Assembly (NCBI GenBank): GCA_017416855.1
Contig: JAFQAZ010000011.1
Span: 245,355-309,354 of the forward strand
DNA: 64,000 bases
Direction of reading: 5' to 3'
DNA from: Clostridia bacterium
Lineage (GTDB): Bacteria; Bacillota; Clostridia; UBA1381; UBA9506
Notes under the pieces: generated by a model
Database searches by the model: none
The model's input: the letters and a program-made list of their open reading frames with translations, nothing else
Told to the model about the DNA's origin: nothing
Shown here: positions 1 to 7,064 of the stretch, piece by piece
How positions within the stretch are numbered: the first letter of the stretch is position 1
Layout of the letters: every line of letters begins with the position of its first letter
Position numbers and translations under genes: made by a program

Positions 1-814
1 ACAGTTCATCAAGCGCGCTGCCTGATATAAACCCGGTAAAAATAATATTTGGATTCCCTGCCGCTTTTTCCTTAAGCATAGCCACATAATCATCGGTATC
101 ACTTGTGTCGCCGGCAATGACGAGCTTTTTATCTGTGCGGATTTGGTTATAAGCATCAATCAGGTAATGTATTCCCTTTTCTGCTGTCAACCTGGATACA
201 ACAGCAATGTATTCGTCAGCTTTAAGACCGTATTGTTCGGTTATGATATTAGCGCTCTTACGTTCAGGACGATTAATACCGTTATGAATAATAACCGTTT
301 CCCGATTATAGGTCTCTTTAAAATAATCATAGGCAGCCTGACTGAGAACAATGACTTCATCAGCATATTTTGCAAGAACCTTCTCACCGAATTTTATGTA
401 CTTTGATGCAAAGCCTTTTCCCCATTTTTCCCTTTGCCAGTCCAACCCGTGAACTGTAGCAATACATTTCTTGCCGAATAGCTTGGGAATCCACAACGCT
501 GCACAAGGACCTTCAGCGTGAAAGTGAATCACATCATACCGTTTAAAGGATGCACTGATTGCAGCCGTAAACGATGCTATCATCGCTGCCAATCCGCGCA
601 CATTCAGCGTCCAGGCTTTTTTAATTCTGACACCTTTATACCGTTTGTTCTTTACTGTACCCACGAACTCGTTTTCAACCTTATCAGAGGAACGGTTGTA
701 ACAGGTAACATCATGGCCCATTTCTACCATCAGCGGACACATCGTCGTGAGCACATTTTCAATACCGCCACGTCGTGATGGAACGACCTTATGCCCAATC
801 ATAGCAACCTTCAT
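1..814 (-). CDS. Glycosyltransferase family 4, partial (C-terminus outside window)
   Basis: About 271 N-terminal residues of a GT-B fold glycosyltransferase are visible; the reading frame runs off the left edge of the window, and family members are usually 350-400 residues. It probably transfers a sugar from a nucleotide-sugar donor to a lipid-linked repeat unit on the cytoplasmic face of the membrane. The start has the glycine-rich GGIENV loop near residue 16. A VHGLDWQREKWG stretch sits mid-protein, and VVSRLTAEKG, typical of the donor-phosphate-binding C-terminal domain of GT4 enzymes, lies near residue 210. The ATG at 814 has a GGAG ribosome binding site just upstream. It is the most distal visible gene of the - strand exopolysaccharide operon. 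Family is well supported; sugar specificity cannot be read. Confidence 0.88.
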   Translation of the reverse strand, partial: MKVAMIGHKVVPSRRGGIENVLTTMCPLMVEMGHDVTCYNRSSDKVENEFVGTVKNKRYKGVRIKKAWTLNVRGLAAMIASFTAAISASFKRYDVIHFHAEGPCAALWIPKLFGKKCIATVHGLDWQREKWGKGFASKYIKFGEKVLAKYADEVIVLSQAAYDYFKETYNRETVIIHNGINRPERKSANIITEQYGLKADEYIAVVSRLTAEKGIHYLIDAYNQIRTDKKLVIAGDTSDTDDYVAMLKEKAAGNPNIIFTGFISGSALDEL

Positions 815-854
815 TTTCACAACTCCAAATTTAAAATATAATGAGAGTAAGCTC

Positions 855-1535
855 TTACCGACCGGTAGCCGTCAACATAACAATCGGTGTTTTCAGCATG
901 ATTTTCAAATCGTTTGCGTATGTTCTTGTCTGTATGTATTCAATGTCCATTTCAACCCATTCTTCAAAGGGGATGTCATTTCTGTTTTTTGAAATCTGCC
1001 AGGTACAGGTAATGCCAGGGGTAACCAGGAGGCGCAATTTTTGATAATCAGTATAGTACTGTACCTCTCGTGGCAGAGGTGGTCTGGGGCCAACCAGCGT
1101 CATATCTCCTTTTAAAACATTAAAGAACTGCATCAGTTCATCAAGTGAAACTTTTCTTAAGAATTTTCCGACACGGGTAATGCGCGGATCCTCCTTCATT
1201 TTGAAAACAGGACCATCCATTTCATTCTGCTTGGCCAGCTCTTCTATCATTTTATCTGCATTCGCACGCATAGTGCGGAATTTATACATATAAAACTCTT
1301 CACCGTGACGGCCTACCCGCACCTGTTTATAGAAAGGACCGGCGCTATGATCATCGATTACAATAACAAGAGCGATGATAAACATCAGAGGTAGGAAGAA
1401 AAGCAAAATCAGCGACGCAAAGAAAATATCAAAGAGTCGTTTCTTTTTCCAATAGGAGGCATAGGATTTTTCAATTATTTCTTCCAGTTTTTTTCTGGTT
1501 TTCTCATCAACCTTATTCGTGTCAATATAAGGCAT
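855..1535 (-). CDS. Undecaprenyl-phosphate sugar transferase (initiating transferase)
   Basis: This belongs to the bacterial sugar transferase (WcaJ/PglC-like) family, which loads the first sugar-1-phosphate of a repeat unit onto undecaprenyl phosphate. At 226 residues it corresponds to the catalytic half only, without the N-terminal multi-spanning region of long WcaJ proteins. Visible marks are a single hydrophobic segment around residues 34-60 after KKKRLFDI, then the catalytic FRTM/KMKEDPR region, the KVSLDELMQFFNVLKGDM motif and VGPRPPLP. The ATG at 1535 follows an AAGGAG sequence at good spacing. It lies 2 bp after the deacetylase gene and about 40 bp before the GT4 gene, so it is translated as part of the same operon. 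The sugar is unknown. Confidence 0.93.
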   Translation of the reverse strand: MPYIDTNKVDEKTRKKLEEIIEKSYASYWKKKRLFDIFFASLILLFFLPLMFIIALVIVIDDHSAGPFYKQVRVGRHGEEFYMYKFRTMRANADKMIEELAKQNEMDGPVFKMKEDPRITRVGKFLRKVSLDELMQFFNVLKGDMTLVGPRPPLPREVQYYTDYQKLRLLVTPGITCTWQISKNRNDIPFEEWVEMDIEYIQTRTYANDLKIMLKTPIVMLTATGR

Positions 1536-1537
1536 AA

Positions 1538-2401
1538 TTACATGCTCCTTTCACGGATTGTTTGCATTAAAGTGTCAAACTCAATTTTTCTGTTCTCAGA
1601 TATGTAAAAATCTTTAAACGGAATATTTTTATTTTGTATATCAGCTATACTATCCAAATAACCGGGATGGAATAAAACTTCAATATTCATTCCGGTCTTT
1701 TCTGCTATTTTAATGTATCCGGGCAGAATTTTATTGACTCTCTTTTCATCCATTTTACCGGAAAATAAAATACCCATAAAATGCGCAGTTGGTATATTTT
1801 GTTTTTTTGCAATTGGTTTATTCAATAACCACAAAAAATTTAATAACCATTGCTTTATGATGTTAATGACACTATAAGTAAAATATAAAGACGGTGTTTT
1901 CAAATAAGGTAAGAAGGGTTCTGCCGGAATCCGCATATGCTGAATATTGATGTTTTCATCTGCCAGCACCTTGAGCAATACTTTAAATATAACAGGAATC
2001 ATATGTGTGTGTTGATGGCTATCAATAGAAAATGGTGCATCCTGCGGCAGAATACTTTTCCAGTAAGAAATCTGAGCTTTAACTTCCTCATAGATTTGTT
2101 CCTCCAGTTGCTTGCGTTTCAGGAGGCTAAGTTTCAATAACCCGCCAAATGTATGCTTTAAATTTCCGTTTGCATCTGCAAGTAAACCAATCTCATGAGG
2201 GTTTGCCATACACTTACCTTCAACAAGGTTTACATGCAACGAAACGCAGAGGTCTTTTTTTTCGAATAGCTCAGTAAAATCACAATCAACAAAGTTCGGA
2301 AATACACTGACTTTATTCAATGCTCCTCGATCAATGCACTGTTTTATATGAAAAGAGGATACATCACATAAGCCATAATCGTCAGCGCAAATGTAAATCA
2401 C
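1538..2401 (-). CDS. YdjC/ChbG-family carbohydrate deacetylase
   Basis: This 287-residue protein matches the YdjC/ChbG/HpnK family of metal-dependent deacetylases that remove N-acetyl groups from sugars. Visible metal-site motifs are ADDYGL (residues 6-11), SLHVNLVEG (mid N-terminal part), SIDSHQHTHMIP (around residue 125) and EVLFHPGYLD near the C-terminus, in the order expected for the family. The start is a GTG at 2401, immediately after the stop codon of the upstream membrane glycosyltransferase. Within an exopolysaccharide operon it most likely deacetylates an amino sugar of the lipid-linked repeat unit or nucleotide sugar rather than chitobiose; that role is inferred from context. Confidence 0.85.
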   Translation of the reverse strand: MIYICADDYGLCDVSSFHIKQCIDRGALNKVSVFPNFVDCDFTELFEKKDLCVSLHVNLVEGKCMANPHEIGLLADANGNLKHTFGGLLKLSLLKRKQLEEQIYEEVKAQISYWKSILPQDAPFSIDSHQHTHMIPVIFKVLLKVLADENINIQHMRIPAEPFLPYLKTPSLYFTYSVINIIKQWLLNFLWLLNKPIAKKQNIPTAHFMGILFSGKMDEKRVNKILPGYIKIAEKTGMNIEVLFHPGYLDSIADIQNKNIPFKDFYISENRKIEFDTLMQTIRERSM

Positions 2402-2404
2402 TCA

Positions 2405-3952
2405 CTATTCACCTTCTGTTCCAAGTTTAATAACGATAATATTATCTATAACAGCGATACTGTCTTTTGCCGGCCACGAATTCATTTGCTTGACGTTATC
2501 CTGTTGAACAAGGACTTTCTTTTCTTCGTCACTTAAAAAGTGGTAGTTCTTTCCGCAATAATCATTTAACGCATTGCAAAGCACACTTTGTCCAACGGTT
2601 TCATCATCTGCGCGAAGAATGTACCCATCTGTAATGCCTGTCATATCAGGTGGTAAAACAACGCTATATGGTTCGCTATCATCCAGCGCACCTAACACAA
2701 GAACTCTGTTGCATTGTCCCGTTCCGGGGGTTTGCTCAATTCTGTCAGCGATTTGCATCAGAATACCGTAGGATTTTTCATAAGCCAATTGTGCTTTGTG
2801 ATAGCTGACATTTGCAATCACAACCTGATTGGCAGTCAGCAGAATCGTCATAATAAGAATCGTCCAGCATTTGATTGTTGTTCCCTTACTTTTTTGACCT
2901 GTCTCTCTTTCATAGAGTACCAGAAAAAACAGATAAAAGATTACATACCCCATTAACATCAGATTATGGTAATCAACACCTGCATTAGCAAAAGCAAGAG
3001 CTGTTCCGCCGATAAAAAGCATAAGACCAAGGATGATGAGAATAATCATTTTTACCGGCGATTTATAAATCTGATTATTGATGATAATAGCAACGTAATA
3101 TAAAATCGTAGCAATCAAAATTAAGCCATTGAGGACAACAAAGAAACTCATACCATTTGATATATTGAAGAAATAGCCCAAAAATGTTTCCTTCACTACA
3201 TAAAACGAGGCTGCTAAATCAATGCCGTTTAACGCGGCCGTTGAGTTAATGCCCTGATAATCCAGCAACGTTATCGAAAAGGCCGCAAGCAGCACTTTGA
3301 GCACTACAAAGTAAAGGGCCACACCAAGAACACCTGTTAAAAGCATTCCGATTATCTTTTTGATGAATACAAGAAAAGGTTCATCGTGATATAGTATGTT
3401 ATCAATCAACGTAAAAAGAACCAATACAATCGTAACGGTTATATAAGCCTGATAGATACCGGTAGACAAAGCAATCAGTACAGCAGATAAAATATAACGC
3501 GGTTTTTCCTGTGTCATAAACAATGCTGCAAGGGTTGCCAAAAAGAAAGAAATGCTATAACCGTCAGCAACATAGTTATACATCATAACGGAGGTGACAA
3601 CAGGAAAAGATGAAATTACAGCACCAATTAAGCAAGCCGTTGTTTTTTTCTGCACATTCAGTATTTTGCAGATACAAACTGCACTCAATCCATGAAATAA
3701 AATGGCAATTACGCCATTTAAAAATGGCAGGTCGTAAAAAGAACTGCAGGCACAAACAACCGGTAAAAACCATCTTCCAAGACCAATCATATTCTGTGGG
3801 TCATAGCGAAATACCAACGAATCCCAATTAGGAAGCCAGTTTGTAATTTTATAAAAATGAGCAAGTAAGCCAACGACGATAGATGCAACAAAACAAGCCT
3901 TCCATTGAGGCAGAATGCGTGTATTCAGTTTTTTTAATACTGCTTCAGGCAC
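2405..3952 (-). CDS. GtrII-like multi-spanning glucosyltransferase
   Basis: A polytopic membrane protein with hydrophobic segments throughout its N-terminal 400 residues and a soluble C-terminal tail of about 110 residues. The early WLPNWDSLVFRYDPQNMIGLGRW region (contains NWD and GRW), followed by a transmembrane segment ending in GIYQAY, resembles the GtrII glucosyltransferase family, which adds side-chain glucose from a polyprenyl-phosphate donor on the outer membrane face. An in-frame ATG lies at 3970, but GGAG followed 8 nt later by a GTG at 3952 is a better initiation site and removes the overlap with the preceding gene, so I placed the start there (about 515 residues). Which sugar it adds is not visible. 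Confidence 0.8.
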   Translation of the reverse strand: MPEAVLKKLNTRILPQWKACFVASIVVGLLAHFYKITNWLPNWDSLVFRYDPQNMIGLGRWFLPVVCACSSFYDLPFLNGVIAILFHGLSAVCICKILNVQKKTTACLIGAVISSFPVVTSVMMYNYVADGYSISFFLATLAALFMTQEKPRYILSAVLIALSTGIYQAYITVTIVLVLFTLIDNILYHDEPFLVFIKKIIGMLLTGVLGVALYFVVLKVLLAAFSITLLDYQGINSTAALNGIDLAASFYVVKETFLGYFFNISNGMSFFVVLNGLILIATILYYVAIIINNQIYKSPVKMIILIILGLMLFIGGTALAFANAGVDYHNLMLMGYVIFYLFFLVLYERETGQKSKGTTIKCWTILIMTILLTANQVVIANVSYHKAQLAYEKSYGILMQIADRIEQTPGTGQCNRVLVLGALDDSEPYSVVLPPDMTGITDGYILRADDETVGQSVLCNALNDYCGKNYHFLSDEEKKVLVQQDNVKQMNSWPAKDSIAVIDNIIVIKLGTEGE

Positions 3953-3954
3953 AT

Positions 3955-4689
3955 TCACCACTCCAGCCATTTAAATTTATGCAAAAATTTGCCGTATAGC
4001 TTTTCATAAAGCTTTACACCTATTAGCCTTTTGATAAATGTTGTTCGCTTACTTGTCGCCGATGTCCACGAAGCGCAAAAATGATGTATAGAATAGGTGT
4101 TATTTGTAATAATCTTTTTTCCTGTGTAGTATTTTACAGGGCAAAGATAATCTTCAGGCAACATATGTATTCCCATAAAAACCTGATTCTTTTGATTCAA
4201 ATCCATACCGAGATGCTCAAGGGTATTTGTATTTCTGTCGGGACAGGGGGTTAAGTCATAGGAACCATCAGAACGAATAAAGGTTATCTCCTCATAGTCA
4301 TTGAGCAATGCACCTATCAACTCATGCCCCTGCTCACACGCAAAACCGAGACCTGTTGAAATGAGCCCATTATCATCAAAACCCATAAATCCACGTTCAG
4401 CAAGTAATGGGTCTAAAGGTTTGATCAGTTCAACATCTGTATCGAAATAAATACCGCCTTCATCGAATAACACCTTAAGTCTGGCAAAGTCGCTGACAAA
4501 AGCCCATTTCCCAGCTTCGTAAGCTTCTTTGGCATATTGGTTCTGGCTGACATCAAAATTCTCTTCGTTTATGCAAACAATTTGGTAATCCGGACAATAC
4601 TTTTTCCAGCTGTTTATGCATTTTTCAGCAAGTTTTGGCAATTTTCCCTTGCCAAACCAGCAATAATAAATCACTTTGGGAATACTCAT
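3955..4689 (-). CDS. GT32-family glycosyltransferase (DXD sugar-binding)
   Basis: The 244-residue protein has the hallmarks of family 32 / capsular polysaccharide glycosyltransferases. These are IPKVIYYCWFG at the N-terminus, WAFVSDFARLKVLFDEGG near residue 67, and the metal-binding DTDVELI (DXD) motif near residue 87. Members retain stereochemistry and use nucleotide sugars at the cytoplasmic face. The ATG overlaps the stop codon of the flippase gene (ATGA), indicating translational coupling. The C-terminus is basic and aromatic, suggesting membrane association. Acceptor and donor are unknown. Confidence 0.9.
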   Translation of the reverse strand: MSIPKVIYYCWFGKGKLPKLAEKCINSWKKYCPDYQIVCINEENFDVSQNQYAKEAYEAGKWAFVSDFARLKVLFDEGGIYFDTDVELIKPLDPLLAERGFMGFDDNGLISTGLGFACEQGHELIGALLNDYEEITFIRSDGSYDLTPCPDRNTNTLEHLGMDLNQKNQVFMGIHMLPEDYLCPVKYYTGKKIITNNTYSIHHFCASWTSATSKRTTFIKRLIGVKLYEKLYGKFLHKFKWLEW

Positions 4690-6191
4690 ACTTTTTTCTT
4701 CCCCCTGTATAATTCAAAAAGTGTTTTAAAAGCTGACCGATTCAATAAATAATTAACCAGCAAATATAGTCCTGCTATCCATACAGAGTGAATCACACCA
4801 TTTAACAGCAGCTTTAAAAAGGACATATTGCTGAAGGTATCAACAAAATAGATGAGCATAACGAAGGCAAACACGGCACCGTTTGCAATCCATATTTTAT
4901 ATGTAGAAAACTGCCGTCTTTCCAGAATTTTTTTATTTGAATAATAAATTGTCACAATACTGCGGTATAATAAAGCAGCAATTGTTCCTAAAATTGCTCC
5001 GCAAATACCTAAGAAATAAATTGCAACAACTGAAATAGTTATGTTGATAATCATCTCCCATATTGCGTGAGATCGCGTTTTTTCAAAGGCTCCGGCATAT
5101 TCAAGAATAGCATTTATGGGTAGTTTGCCATTAGCCAATAAATTCATAATAGCAAATAACAGTACCAGTAAAGCATTGTTGTAATCAGCATCGTTTATGC
5201 CGCTTGTATAAATCTGAATCAACGGCAGCAAGAACACTGCCATTAGTGTATAAATGATGCAGGTTGCCATAATATAAACTGTTTCATACGCTTCAAATGT
5301 TTTATCAAACTTCTCTCTGTCTGTATGAAACATTTGCCCAAGAGCAAAATTAAAAGATGAAACAATGCCAGTGATAAAGTTCTGCATTTGTGAAAAGAAA
5401 ATATTATATATAGCATAAATACTGGTTGCCTTAAAATCGCAAAGAACAGAAATCAGTATGACATCTGTATTATTAAAAACCATTCCTGAAAGCTGGTGAA
5501 CCAGCACAGAATTCTTCTGAGAAATAGCTTCAAAGTCCGGTTTTGATGATAAATCAAGCCATTTATATCTGCGTTTGGCATAAAAATATAAAAAGACAAG
5601 TTGAATCAGTGCGATAATGCAGTATACCAGCTGAATCAATATCAGGCTGTCTGTTAACAGCAAAACCAGAATTTTGCCAGCGTTGGAAGCAAGTTGCAGA
5701 AAGGTTTCTGCGTGGTTGAGAACATATTTCCTTCCGTCAACCTCCATCAGTATTCTATATTTTGCCTGAACAAAGTAACTAAAAAGCGCCGGGATAGCAT
5801 TCAGAATGACAATCAAAAAAAGTATATGGCTGTTAATGACTGTTGGAATGATATAGGCATATACCACAGCGATAATCAACACAATCGCAAAATAGACAAT
5901 TCCGGTTTTCTTATAATATCTATTGGTAGCCGCAAGAACAGAGCTGGCACTCTGATAATCCTCTTCCCCTATCCGTTTATAAAGCGCCTGTGTTGTTGCA
6001 AGACCAACCCCGGCTTCTAACAGACACAAATACGTAAAAATCTGTTTTATAGTTGAAAGGACCCCGTTCACTTCTGATCCAAAGTTTTCAAGATATAATC
6101 TCGGCAAAAGAAAGCTCAGCGATATCAGAACTATCTGATAAATCAGCGATGATATCAGATTATGTTTAATTCTAGAACCCGTTCTGACCAA
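4686..6191 (-). CDS. Wzx-type polysaccharide flippase (MOP superfamily)
   Basis: An integral membrane protein of about 501 residues with many hydrophobic segments across its length, matching oligosaccharide-lipid flippases that move undecaprenyl-linked repeat units to the outer face. The start RIKHNLISSLIYQIV followed by LPRLYLENFGSEVNG is typical of the Firmicute Wzx/MATE-like group. An in-frame ATG at 6239 exists, but it lies inside a terminator-like hairpin and lacks a ribosome binding site. GGAGGT at 6203-6198 is 6 nt from a TTG at 6191 (3 nt from a GTG at 6194), so I start at 6191. It is the first gene of the exopolysaccharide operon. Confidence 0.88.
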   Translation of the reverse strand: MVRTGSRIKHNLISSLIYQIVLISLSFLLPRLYLENFGSEVNGVLSTIKQIFTYLCLLEAGVGLATTQALYKRIGEEDYQSASSVLAATNRYYKKTGIVYFAIVLIIAVVYAYIIPTVINSHILFLIVILNAIPALFSYFVQAKYRILMEVDGRKYVLNHAETFLQLASNAGKILVLLLTDSLILIQLVYCIIALIQLVFLYFYAKRRYKWLDLSSKPDFEAISQKNSVLVHQLSGMVFNNTDVILISVLCDFKATSIYAIYNIFFSQMQNFITGIVSSFNFALGQMFHTDREKFDKTFEAYETVYIMATCIIYTLMAVFLLPLIQIYTSGINDADYNNALLVLLFAIMNLLANGKLPINAILEYAGAFEKTRSHAIWEMIINITISVVAIYFLGICGAILGTIAALLYRSIVTIYYSNKKILERRQFSTYKIWIANGAVFAFVMLIYFVDTFSNMSFLKLLLNGVIHSVWIAGLYLLVNYLLNRSAFKTLFELYRGKKKV

Positions 6192-6215
6192 CACGACACC
6201 TCCGAACAACAATAA

Positions 6216-6255
6216 TAACAAAAAACAACCCGGATACAATCATCCAAGGTTGTTT
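6216..6255 (-). terminator. Terminator-like hairpin in the exopolysaccharide operon leader
   Basis: On the - strand AAACAACC pairs with GGTTGTTT and the inner GGAT pairs with ATCC around a 6-nt loop, followed by a run of six U. It looks like an intrinsic terminator. It sits between the promoter at 6365-6393 and the flippase start at 6191, so transcripts from that promoter must pass it. It could also end readthrough from the acyltransferase gene upstream. Confidence 0.7.
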
Positions 6256-6364
6256 GTTTACACAAATCATAAACTGCCTTAGGTGATATCCAGAACATGA
6301 TAATCAAAACCTGCTTTCAGACAGATTTTATCAGAGAAAAATACATAATTCTCCTAATTATACA

Positions 6365-6393
6365 ATTATATCACTCAAATGCAGTTTTGTCAA
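6365..6393 (-). promoter_or_regulatory. Housekeeping-type promoter for the exopolysaccharide operon
   Basis: On the - strand TTGACA (6393-6388) is followed after 17 nt by TATAAT (6370-6365), a consensus sigma-A promoter. Predicted transcription start is near 6358, leaving a leader of roughly 165 nt before the flippase start. Confidence 0.8.
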
Positions 6394-6428
6394 CATATCC
6401 GACCTGCTTTGCCCGATGCAAAAATCCA

Positions 6429-6971
6429 TTAAACACGGTTGCAAACATATCCTTCTGTTGCGTACTTTTTCGGGATAATTTTTCCCGGATTTCCCAGCAC
6501 AATGCTATGGTCGGGAACATCGAAATTAACATATGTTAAAGGCGCAATTAAAACATCATTACCAATCTTCACATTGCCTACAACAACAGCGTTTGTTCCA
6601 ATCCAGCAACAGTCACCAATGACTGGTGTTCCTTTTTTCTCTCCCCTGTTTGTCGCACCGATGGTAACGCCTGTGGCAATATTCAGATTTCTCCCTAACT
6701 TGGCATCAGGATGAATAATAACCCGTCCCAGATGACCAATATATAAGCCTTCCCCAATGGTCGTTCGAGCAGGAATCTGAATTTTTGTTTTATTGGATAA
6801 GTACCAAAATCTTACCATATAAAAAATTTTTAAAGGAAGAAATTTACATACATTTGCCTTTCTGAAAACAGATATGTATGTTAACTCAAGGGGCCTGAAT
6901 ATCCGTTTCAAAAACGGTTCCCCTGCTTCACCGTAATATCTGTATAAATCCTTTTTAAAAACGTTGTTCAT
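6429..6971 (-). CDS. Serine acetyltransferase-like hexapeptide acyltransferase
   Basis: A 180-residue left-handed beta-helix acyltransferase. After an alpha-helical N-terminal half come imperfect hexapeptide repeats. These include ARTTIGEGLYIGHLGRVIIH, NLNIATGVTIGATNRGEKKG and VIGDCCWIGTNAVVVGNVKIG, ending with VLGNPGKII, as in serine O-acetyltransferases and sugar O-acetyltransferases. A true CysE is encoded elsewhere in the window (22230-22868). The present copy stands just upstream of the exopolysaccharide operon in the same orientation, so it more likely acetylates a polysaccharide residue; that is inference. It has its own promoter at 7016-7044. Confidence 0.82.
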   Translation of the reverse strand: MNNVFKKDLYRYYGEAGEPFLKRIFRPLELTYISVFRKANVCKFLPLKIFYMVRFWYLSNKTKIQIPARTTIGEGLYIGHLGRVIIHPDAKLGRNLNIATGVTIGATNRGEKKGTPVIGDCCWIGTNAVVVGNVKIGNDVLIAPLTYVNFDVPDHSIVLGNPGKIIPKKYATEGYVCNRV

Positions 6972-7015
6972 CGAAAATTCACATCCACTTTTCTGTTCTG
7001 AATAGTTCTTAATTA

Positions 7016-7044
7016 ATTATACTATTCTTTTTGAATTTTTTCAA
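7016..7044 (-). promoter_or_regulatory. Promoter for the hexapeptide acyltransferase
   Basis: On the - strand TTGAAA (7044-7039) and TATAAT (7021-7016) are separated by 17 nt, about 45 bp upstream of the ATG at 6971. Confidence 0.65.
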
Positions 7045-7064
7045 GCGTTTTAATTGTGTCTGTA

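Noticed and set aside
6192..6239. Leucine-rich N-terminal extension of the flippase resembling a signal peptide
   Set aside because: It is encoded by the terminator hairpin and has no ribosome binding site; GGAGGT fits the TTG at 6191.
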